From Williamsia muralis (GTDB lineage Bacteria > Actinomycetota > Actinomycetes > Mycobacteriales > Mycobacteriaceae): a stretch of DNA of 64,000 nucleotides. The notes beneath the pieces were generated by a model, which had not been told where the DNA came from, made no database searches, and worked only from the letters and a program-made list of their open reading frames with translations. Both the position numbers and the translations under genes were made by a program. Where the stretch lies: positions 1,488,001 through 1,552,000 of the forward strand of contig NZ_PEBD01000010.1 of assembly GCF_002735905.1 (NCBI RefSeq). Reading direction: 5' to 3'. Below are positions 1 through 9,406 of the stretch, in pieces. Position 1 is the stretch's first letter, and every line of letters starts with the position of its first letter.

Positions 1-873
1 GCCCAGTATCCGGACGGCTGGAAGATGGTCGCCGATGCGGGACCGCTGTTCGGGCAGCCCGCGCCTGCGGGTCAGGTGTGGGAGTTCCCCTCACCGTCGG
101 CGACGTCCGTCGCCACCACGCCGGGCGAGTCCTTGGTGTTGACCAACGGGTCCGACACCGGCTTCACCGCCCGCCTGAAGGAACTACTGCCGGCCGCCGC
201 GGGAGCCGTCACGCAGTTCTGGGGCACCAAGTGGCCGCAGGGCGCGGGGATCATCGCTGCCCCCACCGACGACGAGTTCCGATCGCTCACCGGTGCTGCG
301 ACCGCCGACGCCCAGGCTGCCGCGGCCGTCTCGATCTTCACCGGAGTCGATCCCGCTGGACCGACCGCCCTGGGGCAACGCGTGGTCTTCAGTCCTCAAG
401 CGGCGCAACTGGATCCGAACGCACTCGCGGTGGTGCTCCGGCATGAGCTTTTCCACGTCGCCGCTCGCACCGTCACCGCTCAGGCGGCCCCGGTCTGGGT
501 GACCGAAGGCGTGGCCGAATATGTCGGCCGCCGAGGGACGTACACCCGCCTCGCCGACGCCGCCCCGACCCTGGCCGGGCAGGTCGCAGCCGGTGAGGTG
601 CCTGCGGACCTTCCCAGCGATGCGAACTTCTCTCCGGGCAGTCCCGACGCGGCGGTGTCCTACCAGTCCGCGTGGTCTGTCGCGGCCTTCATCGCGGACA
701 AGTTCGGTGACGACAAACTCAAACGTTTCTATGTGGCGTTGGCCGGCGCTGATCAGCCGACCGACCCCCAGCTGGTGGTCAAGTCCCAGGACACCGCCTC
801 GAACATCGTTCTGGGGATCTCGCGCGAGGAACTCGTCGATCAGTGGCGTGGCTGGCTCACTGCGTCACCCTGA
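1..873 (+). CDS. Putative extracytoplasmic gluzincin-like metallopeptidase (5' end outside window)
   Basis: The reading frame is open from base 1, so the N-terminus is missing. About 290 residues are visible. The motif HELFH (codons from about nt 442) is followed 17 residues later by VTEGVAEYV, the HExxH...E arrangement of zinc peptidases of the peptidase-MA type. The segment before it is Ala/Pro/Thr-rich and looks extracytoplasmic. No membrane segment lies in the visible part; one may lie upstream. It ends 19 bp before pimB on the same strand. The zinc fold is inferred from the motif, and the substrate is unknown. Confidence 0.6.
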   Translation, partial: AQYPDGWKMVADAGPLFGQPAPAGQVWEFPSPSATSVATTPGESLVLTNGSDTGFTARLKELLPAAAGAVTQFWGTKWPQGAGIIAAPTDDEFRSLTGAATADAQAAAAVSIFTGVDPAGPTALGQRVVFSPQAAQLDPNALAVVLRHELFHVAARTVTAQAAPVWVTEGVAEYVGRRGTYTRLADAAPTLAGQVAAGEVPADLPSDANFSPGSPDAAVSYQSAWSVAAFIADKFGDDKLKRFYVALAGADQPTDPQLVVKSQDTASNIVLGISREELVDQWRGWLTASP

Positions 874-880
874 TCGCCGC

Positions 881-886
881 TACGGT
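881..886 (+). promoter_or_regulatory. Leaderless-type -10 box of pimB
   Basis: TACGGT fits the actinobacterial TAnnnT -10 element. It ends 6 nt before the ATG at 893, so transcription would start at or next to the start codon. No Shine-Dalgarno sequence is seen. The same geometry occurs at five other genes in this window. Confidence 0.5.
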
Positions 887-892
887 GAGCCA

Positions 893-2017
893 ATGCACCG
901 TACGCTGTTGGTCACCAACGACTTTCCGCCCCGGCAGGGGGGAATCCAGTCGTACTTGCAGAACCTGGTCGAGCGGTTGCCCGCCGGCGACGTGGTCGTC
1001 TATGCGCCGCGATGGCGCGAGGACAGCCACATCCGGTTCGACGCGGAGCAGGACTACGAGGTCGTCCGCCATCCCACGACGTTGATGTTGCCCACGCCTG
1101 CGGTTGCGCGGCGGGCGGCCGATCTGGTTCGGGCGCATCAGGTGGACACCGTCTGGTTCGGGGCGGCAGCCCCTCTGGCCGTGCTCGGTCCGGCCGTGCG
1201 ACGCGCAGGCGCGCAGCGTGTGATCGCCAGTACGCACGGCCACGAGGTCGGCTGGTCGATGCTTCCGGTGGCGCGGCAGGGTCTCGGCGTGATCGGCCGC
1301 GGCACGGACGTGATCACGTACGTGAGCAAGTACACGCGTGATCGATTCAGTGCGGCATTCGGCCCCCGCGCGGCGCTCGAACACCTACCGCCGGGTGTGG
1401 ACACCGAACGGTTCAAGCCGGATGACGTTGCCCGACAACGTCTTCGACAATTGCACGGACTCGGTGATGCGCCGACCATCCTGTGTCTGTCCCGACTGGT
1501 CCCGCGCAAAGGGCAGGACATGTTGATCCGGGCGTTACCCGAGGTCCGTGCGGAGATCCGCGACGCCACGTTGGTGATCGTCGGGGGCGGTCCCGATGCC
1601 GAGCGGCTTCGGGACCTGGCACGCAAAGTCGGTGTCGCCGAGCACGTTCTGTTCACCGGCTCGGTACCCGCCGACGAGCTTGCCGCGTACCACAACATCG
1701 CGGATGTCTTCGCGATGCCGGCGCGTACCAGAGGTCGGGGACTTGATGTCGAAGGTCTCGGCATCGTCTATCTGGAAGCCTCGGCGTCGGGGATCCCGGT
1801 GATCGCCGGTGAGTCGGGAGGCGCCCCGGAAACGGTGAAGCAGGGCGAAACAGGTCTGGTCGTGGATGGCCGGTCGATCAGAGAGATCACCGATGCCCTG
1901 ACAGCTCTGTTGGGAGACCCGGACCTGTGCGCATCGATGGGCGCTGCGGGGCGGGATTGGGTCCGGTCGCGGTGGCGATGGGAGCACATGGCCGGCCGGC
2001 TGCGGCAGCTGCTGTGA
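893..2017 (+). CDS. pimB: GDP-mannose-dependent alpha-(1-6)-phosphatidylinositol monomannoside mannosyltransferase
   Basis: A 374-residue GT4 (GT-B fold) glycosyltransferase. The N-terminus has the PPRQGGIQ glycine loop, HGHE lies near residue 115, and the nucleotide-sugar motif EGLGIVYLEASASG lies near residue 287. It closely resembles mycobacterial/corynebacterial PimB', which adds the second mannose to Ac1PIM1 at the cytoplasmic face of the membrane, en route to PIMs, lipomannan and LAM. I chose ATG 893 because the GT-B N-terminus starts there and a -10 box precedes it. The frame stays open upstream to about 521, but that stretch lies inside the previous gene. The two SRPBCC genes that follow match the Rv2186c-Rv2185c order of M. 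tuberculosis. Confidence 0.9.
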   Translation: MHRTLLVTNDFPPRQGGIQSYLQNLVERLPAGDVVVYAPRWREDSHIRFDAEQDYEVVRHPTTLMLPTPAVARRAADLVRAHQVDTVWFGAAAPLAVLGPAVRRAGAQRVIASTHGHEVGWSMLPVARQGLGVIGRGTDVITYVSKYTRDRFSAAFGPRAALEHLPPGVDTERFKPDDVARQRLRQLHGLGDAPTILCLSRLVPRKGQDMLIRALPEVRAEIRDATLVIVGGGPDAERLRDLARKVGVAEHVLFTGSVPADELAAYHNIADVFAMPARTRGRGLDVEGLGIVYLEASASGIPVIAGESGGAPETVKQGETGLVVDGRSIREITDALTALLGDPDLCASMGAAGRDWVRSRWRWEHMAGRLRQLL

Positions 2018-2090
2018 CCGCGTGCCGCGCTGCGCACCGTCAAGGCAGGGTTGTGGTCGGACCGGCACGCCGATATGTGAAGCTAATGCG

Positions 2091-2510
2091 GTGACCAGTA
2101 TCCAGGTTGCCGACCAAACTTTCATCGCGGCGCCGCCCGAGTCGGCGACCGAGGTGATCTCCGACCGCGCCAATTGGCGCCGATGGTGGCCTGATCTGCG
2201 GTTGACCGTGGTTCAGGACCGAAAAGAGCAAGGTGTGCGCTGGAAGGTGTCGGGCCCCGTCGAGGGGACGACCGAGCTGTGGCTCGAGCGGGTGCTCGAT
2301 GGCTTCGTGCTGCACTATTTCCTGCACGCAGAGCCGACCGGGACGCTTCCGTCCGAGCCGAGGGCGCGCGGGACCGAGCTGGCCCGGATGAACCACCGGC
2401 GCCGGGTGGCCGGTCGCGTCATGTCGTTCGAGGTGAAGGACCGCCTCGAGCAATCCCGTCACGTCGGCGGACCGGCAGCCGGCGCATCGGCCGCGGGAGG
2501 TTCGCGATGA
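2091..2510 (+). CDS. SRPBCC (START-like) polyketide cyclase/lipid-binding protein
   Basis: A 139-residue protein starting at GTG 2091. The N-terminal pattern (ADQTFIAAPPE, then an NWRRWWPDL turn) is typical of SRPBCC helix-grip proteins that bind hydrophobic ligands. The C-terminus is basic and Gly/Ala-rich. Its stop overlaps the next gene's start (ATGA), so the two SRPBCC proteins are probably translationally coupled. The position matches Rv2186c, next to PIM synthesis genes. A lipid-related role is plausible but not shown. Confidence 0.7.
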   Translation: MTSIQVADQTFIAAPPESATEVISDRANWRRWWPDLRLTVVQDRKEQGVRWKVSGPVEGTTELWLERVLDGFVLHYFLHAEPTGTLPSEPRARGTELARMNHRRRVAGRVMSFEVKDRLEQSRHVGGPAAGASAAGGSR

Positions 2511-2944
2511 CCGACCGCACCGAACAATCCATCGTGATCAACGCAGATGCAGCCGACATCATGGCGGTCATCGCCGATTTCGAGCAGTACCCGCGGTGGG
2601 TGTCGGCGGCCCGCAAGGTGGAGGTGACCGTACCGGGCCCCGGAGGCCGCGCGAAGCAAGTTCGGTTCGTGCTCGATGCCGGTGTCCTCAAGGACACCTA
2701 CGAATTGAGTTACGAATGGGCCGCCGATGGGCACTCTGTGAGCTGGGACCTGGTCAGCAGCGATCTGCAGACCGCGCAGCACGGTAGTTACCGGTTGGTG
2801 CAGCAGGCACCCGGGTCGACGAAGGTCACCTACGAACTGACCGTGGACCTGTCGATTCCGATGATCGGACAGCTCAAGCGGCGGGCTGAGAAGGCCATCA
2901 CCGACGCAGCCCTGAAAGAACTGAAGAAGAGAGTCGAAGACTGA
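2507..2944 (+). CDS. SRPBCC family protein, TB16.3/Rv2185c-like
   Basis: A 145-residue protein with a full single-domain SRPBCC pattern: SIVINADAADIMAVIADFEQY at the N-terminus, a central run of alternating strands, and a long C-terminal helix rich in Lys/Glu. It resembles Rv2185c (TB16.3). The ATG at 2507 overlaps the preceding TGA. The ligand is unknown. It is the second of two adjacent, divergent SRPBCC copies, suggesting an old duplication or a functional pair. The following ATPase frame overlaps its stop codon. Confidence 0.78.
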   Translation: MTDRTEQSIVINADAADIMAVIADFEQYPRWVSAARKVEVTVPGPGGRAKQVRFVLDAGVLKDTYELSYEWAADGHSVSWDLVSSDLQTAQHGSYRLVQQAPGSTKVTYELTVDLSIPMIGQLKRRAEKAITDAALKELKKRVED

Positions 2945-4197
2945 TCGATCTAGCGCCCATCCACCTCGTTCTCGGGCCGGGTGGTGCCGGAACGTCGACG
3001 GTTGCCGCCGCCGGTGCCGTCGGACTGCCGCAACACCACAGCGGGTCAGGGCGACGCGGGAAGACGCTTCTGGTGTCACTCGGCCGCTTCCGTGATGTCT
3101 CGGCGATCTTCGGTGTGTTCGCCTCGCCTGGCGAGCCCGTTCCGGCGTCGCAGCAGGTGGACATACTCGAACTGGACACACTGGCGATGGTCTCGCAGAT
3201 GTGGGGTTCGGTGCGTTCCGCGCTGACCGCCGGGGAACTCACCGGTACGGGTGTGCCCGGGGCCGGCGCGGTGGTGTCGGGCCTCGACCCCGAGGAGATC
3301 CTCGGGATGCCAGGAGTCGAATCGTTGCTGGCGCTGCGCCGGATTCGCGATGAGGCAGCGTCGGGCGAGTGGGCGCAGGTGGTGATCGACATGTCCGGTG
3401 GTGTCGATCCTTTCGAACTCATGCGGGTTCCTCAGATGGTGGCCGACATGATCGAGAGGTTGTGGCCGCGTCACCGGCGCCTTGCGGCCGCAGCGGACAA
3501 CGTACGCATTGCCCGCGTCGTGGGGATGGTCGATGCTCTGGTGCGCGATTGCGCGGACGTCGACGAGCTGCTGTTCGACGCGTCCGGCGTTCAGGTCCAC
3601 GTGGTGGTCGGGGTCGACCGCGACGGTGCGGCCTCGCTGGACCGTGCCCGAGCCATCTTGCAACTGATGGGGCTGCCGGTGTCGACCATCCTGGCCAACC
3701 GGGTGCTGCCCGAGGTGTTGTCGGTCGACGCGCACACAGCGGAAGGGCCTGGCAGTTCATCGTGGCTCGACCACCAGATCGCCGCCCAGTCAACGTTGGT
3801 CGATCATCTACGGGCGACCAAGGACGAGGCCGAGGTGGTGTGCGTGCCGTGGGTCTCCGGGCCTATCGATTCGGTCTTGTCGTTGCGCAAGCTCGGCGTC
3901 GATCTGTCTGGCGGGCAGATGGCAGCGGTGGGCCCACGGGCCGCACGGGTCGGACGCGAGTCCGGGTCCGGGCTCGATTCGGTCTATCGGATGACGTGGA
4001 CGCAGTCACTTCCCGACCCGTCGGGACTACAGCTCGGCCGCAGCGGTGACGACTTGATGGTCACGGTGAGCGGGGTGCGGCAGCGGATTCGGCTGCCGTC
4101 GGTCTTGCGGCGTTGCGTCGTCATGGGCGCGTTCTGGGACGCCGGCGAGCTCACCGTACGCTTTCGGCCGGACCCCGATGTATGGCCGCAGAATTGA
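2941..4197 (+). CDS. ArsA/GET3-like P-loop ATPase with degenerate Walker A, probable CTG start
   Basis: Homologue of the Rv2184c type. The first canonical start in frame is GTG 3073, but the codons from 2944 onward already encode a recognisable P-loop start (HLVLGPGGAGTSTVAAA) followed by GKTLLVSL, the usual ArsA second strand. The only plausible initiator is CTG 2941, overlapping the preceding stop (CTGA). The Walker A is unusual: the ArsA form is GKGGVGKT, here GPGGAGTST, with both lysines lost. The classic DPAH stretch after the second strand is also absent. Binding or hydrolysis of ATP is therefore doubtful. The protein would be 418 residues and soluble. If GTG 3073 is used instead, it lacks the P-loop altogether. 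Confidence 0.7.
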   Translation: MIDLAPIHLVLGPGGAGTSTVAAAGAVGLPQHHSGSGRRGKTLLVSLGRFRDVSAIFGVFASPGEPVPASQQVDILELDTLAMVSQMWGSVRSALTAGELTGTGVPGAGAVVSGLDPEEILGMPGVESLLALRRIRDEAASGEWAQVVIDMSGGVDPFELMRVPQMVADMIERLWPRHRRLAAAADNVRIARVVGMVDALVRDCADVDELLFDASGVQVHVVVGVDRDGAASLDRARAILQLMGLPVSTILANRVLPEVLSVDAHTAEGPGSSSWLDHQIAAQSTLVDHLRATKDEAEVVCVPWVSGPIDSVLSLRKLGVDLSGGQMAAVGPRAARVGRESGSGLDSVYRMTWTQSLPDPSGLQLGRSGDDLMVTVSGVRQRIRLPSVLRRCVVMGAFWDAGELTVRFRPDPDVWPQN

Positions 4198-4268
4198 CAG
4201 ATGAGTAAGAATGGCGGGCACCGCGAGAGTGTCCGATCGCGCAAGCAGTCGAACGAGGGAAGGCCGGC

Positions 4269-4721
4269 GTGAGCGACGAGCAGGGCAGGGCCGCAGGTGG
4301 GCCTGGCGGCGCCCGGCCAGGAGGCGATGCCGAGGCCTGGCGCACCCTCGTGCTCGGTGTCCTCGAGCGAGTCGACCACTTTGCGACCGTGCTGCTCGAC
4401 GAAAACGGGGCGGCGGCCAGGCGGGCGGGCGGCGGCGCGACAGCGGATGGCGCCTCGTTTGTGGCCACCGACTTCGCCGGTCAGGCCCGCTTGGCGTTCG
4501 ACACGATCATCGACGAGGCCGGAGATCTGTTGTGGCAGCTCCTCAGTCAGCTGATCGCCATCCTCGAGGCCGTTCAGCAGGCGCTGGAGCAGGTCATCGG
4601 CGCGCGTCCGGAACCCGGGCCCCGGCGTCCGGCGGGTGGCACAAGTGCCCGTGACGCCGTCTATCAGCCCATCACCGTGTTGTTCGAGCCGGTGGGGGAC
4701 GTCCCGCGGGGTGACCCGTGA
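4269..4721 (+). CDS. Small conserved hypothetical protein (Rv2183c position)
   Basis: A 150-residue protein from GTG 4269. The N-terminal third is Gly/Ala-rich and probably disordered. Residues about 60-105 form an amphipathic helical stretch (LLWQLLSQLIAILEAVQQAL). The C-terminus is Pro/Arg-rich. There is no signal peptide and no recognised domain. Its stop overlaps the ROK kinase start (GTGA). Its place between the ArsA-like ATPase and PlsC matches Rv2183c of M. tuberculosis. Function unknown. Confidence 0.6.
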   Translation: MSDEQGRAAGGPGGARPGGDAEAWRTLVLGVLERVDHFATVLLDENGAAARRAGGGATADGASFVATDFAGQARLAFDTIIDEAGDLLWQLLSQLIAILEAVQQALEQVIGARPEPGPRRPAGGTSARDAVYQPITVLFEPVGDVPRGDP

Positions 4722-5710
4722 GTGCCCACGAGTCCACCCCGAACCGTCAGGGCCAGCGCGGGGACATGGCGATCGGTATCGATATCGGGGGCACCAGCAT
4801 CCGTGCCGCGATCGTCGACGAGCAGGGGCAGGTACATGACACGGTGCGAGCTCAGACGCCCACGACGGTGTCCGCGCTCGAGACCTGCCTCGACCGCACC
4901 GTCGCCGAGCTGACCGCACGCTGGGACGTCATCGGGGTGGGCGTCGCCGTCGCCGGGTTCCTCACCAGTGATCGTCAGGTCATCCGTTTCTCACCGCATC
5001 TGCCCTGGCGTGAGGCCCGCGTGGCCGAGGAGATGTCGCGCAGGATCGGACTGCCGGTGGTCTGCGAACACGACGCAAACGCCGCCGCTGTCGCCGAGTA
5101 TCACTTCGGCGCGGCCGCGCGAGGTCACAACACGCTGGTCATTGCGATCGGCACGGGTATCGGAGCGGGTTTGCTGCTCGATGGCGAGATCTACCGCGGC
5201 AGCTTCGGTGTCGCGCCCGAACTCGGCCATCTGCGGGTCATGCCCGACGGCCGGCCATGCTCCTGTGGCAAGTTCGGGTGCTGGGAAAGGTATTGCAGCG
5301 GAACGGCTCTGGTCGACACGGTGGTCGAGCTGATCGCCGACGGTGGGATGTGGAACAGCAAACTCGCCCGCGACATCTCCGACGACCCCGGCTCGCTGAC
5401 CGGACGGCGGATAGCGGCGGCGGCGCATGAAGGCGATGCGCTGGCGCTGGCGGCGTTCGCCGAGTTCGCCCGATGGCTGGGTCTGGGGCTGGCGATGTGC
5501 TGTGACGTGTTCGACCCTGATCTCGTGGTACTCGCGGGCGGTGTCGGTTCGTCCTCGGGTCTGTTCCTGGACGAGGCGCGCGAACACTACTCGGCGTTGC
5601 TCACCGGTGCCGGACACCGGAGGATGGCGCGAATCCGCGGGACCCAGCTGGGCGAGGCGGCCGGGATGATCGGTGCAGCCCAGATCGCGAGGACCGAGGC
5701 CAGGCGCTGA
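4718..5710 (+). CDS. ROK-family glucokinase
   Basis: 330 residues. The N-terminal IGIDIGGTSIRAAIVD is the ATP phosphate-binding loop. EHDANAAA near residue 120 holds the catalytic Asp. APELGHLRV provides the ROK histidine, and CSCGKFGCWERY is the ROK CxCGxxGCxE zinc site. It phosphorylates glucose or a related hexose in the cytoplasm. The GTG start overlaps the previous stop, but ATG 4766 sits directly before the conserved core and is an alternative. M. tuberculosis has no such gene between the Rv2183c and Rv2182c homologues, so this is a local insertion or a retained ancestral gene. Confidence 0.85.
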   Translation: MSAHESTPNRQGQRGDMAIGIDIGGTSIRAAIVDEQGQVHDTVRAQTPTTVSALETCLDRTVAELTARWDVIGVGVAVAGFLTSDRQVIRFSPHLPWREARVAEEMSRRIGLPVVCEHDANAAAVAEYHFGAAARGHNTLVIAIGTGIGAGLLLDGEIYRGSFGVAPELGHLRVMPDGRPCSCGKFGCWERYCSGTALVDTVVELIADGGMWNSKLARDISDDPGSLTGRRIAAAAHEGDALALAAFAEFARWLGLGLAMCCDVFDPDLVVLAGGVGSSSGLFLDEAREHYSALLTGAGHRRMARIRGTQLGEAAGMIGAAQIARTEARR

Positions 5711-5730
5711 CGCCACCGCAGCGGGGTGGG

Positions 5731-5736
5731 TAAGGT
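5731..5736 (+). promoter_or_regulatory. Candidate -10 box upstream of the first plsC
   Basis: TAAGGT fits TAnnnT and lies in the 90-bp gap between the ROK kinase and plsC. It would give a leader of roughly 58 nt before the ATG at 5801. No convincing -35 is seen. Confidence 0.3.
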
Positions 5737-5800
5737 TTTGTGCGTATGTGGTGTCGGTGACAGTGGCGGTCGGAAGTGATTCGTCGGAGAGTGGGAAGAC

Positions 5801-6508
5801 ATGTGGTACTGGGTCTTCAAATACGTCCTGATGGGGCCGGCGCTGCGAGTGCTGGGGCGCCCCAAAGTCGAAGGGCTGGAGAACCTTCCGGCGAAGGGCC
5901 CGGCGATCCTGGCGAGTAATCATCTTGCGGTGGTCGACAGTTTCTATCTGCCGCTGATGGTGCCGCGCCGGATGTACTTCCTCGCCAAGAGCGAGTACTT
6001 CACCGGAACGGGCGCCAAGGGCGCCTTCCAGCGGTGGTTCTTCAACGCCTCGAGTCAGATCCCCATCGACCGCACCGGTGCCGACGCCGCGGCCGGAGCC
6101 CTGATGGCCGCCAAACGCAAACTCGACACCGGCGACCTGATGGCGATGTATCCGGAGGGAACCCGGTCGCCGGACGGACGACTGTACAAGGGCAAGACCG
6201 GCCTCGCGCGGATCGCGATGCAATGCGGTGTCCCGGTGATCCCCGTGGCCATGATCGGCACAAGCGAACTCAACCCGCCCGGGACGACGATCCCGCGGTT
6301 CGGACGCATCACCGTCAAGATCGGCAAGCCCCTCGACTTCAGTCGTTACGAGGGGATGGAGGGCAACCGTTTCATCGAGCGCGCCGTCACCGACGAGATC
6401 ATGTACGAGTTGATGCACCTGAGCGGCCAGCAATACGTGGACGTGTACGCCGCCTCGCTCAAGGAGCAGGCTCAGCCGCCCGCCACCAACACATCGCCGG
6501 CCGCCTGA
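5801..6508 (+). CDS. plsC: 1-acyl-sn-glycerol-3-phosphate acyltransferase (PlsC family)
   Basis: 235 residues. It has the catalytic HX4D motif in NHLAVVDS (near residue 46), FTGTGAKGAFQRWFF, and the phosphate-binding block YPEGTRSPDGRLYKGKTG (near residue 117). This fold acylates lysophosphatidate at the inner leaflet to give phosphatidate. The N-terminal MWYWVFKYVLMGPALR forms the membrane-associated segment. A GGAAG Shine-Dalgarno lies before ATG 5801. It corresponds to Rv2182c. A second copy at 50620 has nearly the same N-terminus but is frameshifted. Confidence 0.88.
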   Translation: MWYWVFKYVLMGPALRVLGRPKVEGLENLPAKGPAILASNHLAVVDSFYLPLMVPRRMYFLAKSEYFTGTGAKGAFQRWFFNASSQIPIDRTGADAAAGALMAAKRKLDTGDLMAMYPEGTRSPDGRLYKGKTGLARIAMQCGVPVIPVAMIGTSELNPPGTTIPRFGRITVKIGKPLDFSRYEGMEGNRFIERAVTDEIMYELMHLSGQQYVDVYAASLKEQAQPPATNTSPAA

Positions 6509-6515
6509 GCCGCCG

Positions 6516-7022
6516 GTGCGTTATTTCTACGACTGCGAGTTCATCGAGGACGGACGAACGATCGAATTGGTGTCGATCGGGGTCGTCGCCGAGGACGGAC
6601 GTGAGTTCTACGCGGTGTCCACCGAGTTCGATCCCGACCGGGCCGGCCAGTGGGTGCGCGCACAGGTTCTGCCCAAGCTGCCGTCGCCGGCGTCCAAGGC
6701 ATGGCGTAGCCGCGCGCGCATCCGCGACGACCTGCTGGAGTTCCTGACCGCCGGGGAAGGCCGTATCGAGCTGTGGGCCTGGGTGGGCGCCTACGACCAC
6801 GTGGTGCTCTGCCAATTGTGGGGACCGATGACCGCTCTGCCCCGGTCGATGCCGAGGTACACCCGTGAACTGCGTCAGCACTGGGAATTGAGCGGCCGTC
6901 CCGAATTGCCTCCGGCTCCCGACGACGCCCACGACGCGCTCGCCGACGCCCGGCACAACCTGAACAAGTGGCTGGCCATCGAAGCGTTCCGAGGTGAGGG
7001 GCAGCTCGATCACGCGGGGCAT

Positions 7023-7025
<3 letters not shown>
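6516..7025 (+). CDS. 3'-5' exoribonuclease, Rv2179c type (DEDDh-like)
   Basis: 169 residues from GTG 6516, 7 bp after plsC. The first acidic pair is in FYDCEFIEDG (D-x-E). The C-terminal DAHDALADARHN supplies the Asp/His/Asp set of a DEDDh exonuclease. Mtb Rv2179c belongs to a small RNase T-related group that trims single-stranded 3' overhangs. Cytoplasmic, no extra domains. In M. tuberculosis two genes (Rv2180c and the Rv2181 mannosyltransferase) separate it from the PlsC gene; here both are absent. Confidence 0.82.
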
Positions 7026-8438
<1,413 letters not shown>

Positions 8439-8462
8439 CCGCTCGACGGCGAAGTCGGTGCT

Positions 8463-9272
8463 TCAGTCCTTGACGAGGCCGCCGTCGACCACCAGGTTCT
8501 GACCGGTCACCGCCCGTGCCCACGGTGAGGCGAAGAACAGAACAGCGTCGGCGAACTCGGCGGGAGTGGTGACCCGTCGCAGAGGCGTGCTCTGGGCGAT
8601 GAGATCGAACACCGCCTCGGGGGTGGCGGCGCTGGCGTCGGTGGTTCGCAGCAGGCCACCGGACACCATGTTGACGGTGATCGACTCGGGTCCGAGATCG
8701 GCAGACAGGGTCCGAGTCAACGCGAGCAGTGCAGCCTTGGCCGCGGTGTAGTCGAGGTAGGGCACAACCGGGTTCTGGACGAGGTTGGTCCCGATGGTGA
8801 CGATGCGGCCGAATCCCGCCTCGCGCATCCCTGGCAGAGCTGCCTGTGTGGTGTGCAGGGCGCCGGCAACACTGCCCCGTAGTTGGGCGTCGAACGCCTG
8901 CCATTCGATGGCGTCGACTGACGGCCGTGCATCGCCGTTGAACGAGAAATCGATCAGCGCGTTGTTGATCACGGTGGTGACGGGAGCCCCGAAATGCGCA
9001 CGGGCGGTTGCGAGCATGTCCAGCACGGCGTTCCGATCGGTGACATCTGCCTGCACGGCCAGGCATCGGCCGGCCCCCAGTTCGTCGGCGAGCGCGTCGG
9101 CGGCCGCTTGGCTGCGGTGGAAGTTGATGACCACCCGCGCCCCCTGGGCGGCGAACGCCCGGGTGATCGCGGCGCCGAGTCCACGGGCCCCGCCGGTCAC
9201 CAGGACGATCTGCTCGGACAGTGGCCGGTGATCGGAATCATTCTCGGGCGCAACTGAGTTCACGATGGACAT
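8463..9272 (-). CDS. SDR-family oxidoreductase (3-oxoacyl-ACP reductase-like)
   Basis: 269 residues. The Rossmann motif TGGARGLG lies near residue 26, NNAL stands for the NNAG motif, YTAAK supplies catalytic Tyr/Lys, and the C-terminus ends in the VVDGG signature of FabG-like enzymes. The catalytic-Ser region reads TIGTNLVQ, with Thr/Asn where Ser is usual, so activity may be altered. GGAGGG precedes the ATG. M. tuberculosis has no SDR gene between aroG and pknL, so this looks like an accessory insertion. A palindrome directly upstream suggests its own regulator. The substrate cannot be deduced. Confidence 0.8.
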   Translation of the reverse strand: MSIVNSVAPENDSDHRPLSEQIVLVTGGARGLGAAITRAFAAQGARVVINFHRSQAAADALADELGAGRCLAVQADVTDRNAVLDMLATARAHFGAPVTTVINNALIDFSFNGDARPSVDAIEWQAFDAQLRGSVAGALHTTQAALPGMREAGFGRIVTIGTNLVQNPVVPYLDYTAAKAALLALTRTLSADLGPESITVNMVSGGLLRTTDASAATPEAVFDLIAQSTPLRRVTTPAEFADAVLFFASPWARAVTGQNLVVDGGLVKD

Positions 9273-9286
9273 CCCTCCGCCAGCAT

Positions 9287-9300
9287 TACCTGGTCAGGTA
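9287..9300. promoter_or_regulatory. Palindromic operator candidate upstream of the SDR gene
   Basis: TACCTGGTCAGGTA is an inverted repeat with 6-bp arms (TACCTG/CAGGTA) and a 2-bp centre. It lies 15-28 nt before the SDR start codon, just upstream of its Shine-Dalgarno. The spacing fits a repressor dimer. The regulator is not identifiable here. Confidence 0.5.
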
Positions 9301-9406
9301 CAGCGGGTCTGATCTCAGCCGACGTGTTCGGCACCCCGTGTCACCGGCAATCAGATCACACCGGGCCACACGACGGAGACCGCGCATGCGCAGCGGCCGG
9401 GCAACG

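Noticed and set aside
521-892. N-terminal extension of pimB
   Set aside because: The open frame lies within the upstream gene, and GT4 similarity begins at 893.
4991-6433. A 480-codon minus-strand frame opposite the glucokinase and plsC
   Set aside because: Both plus-strand genes have clear family motifs; the antisense product has no recognisable domain.
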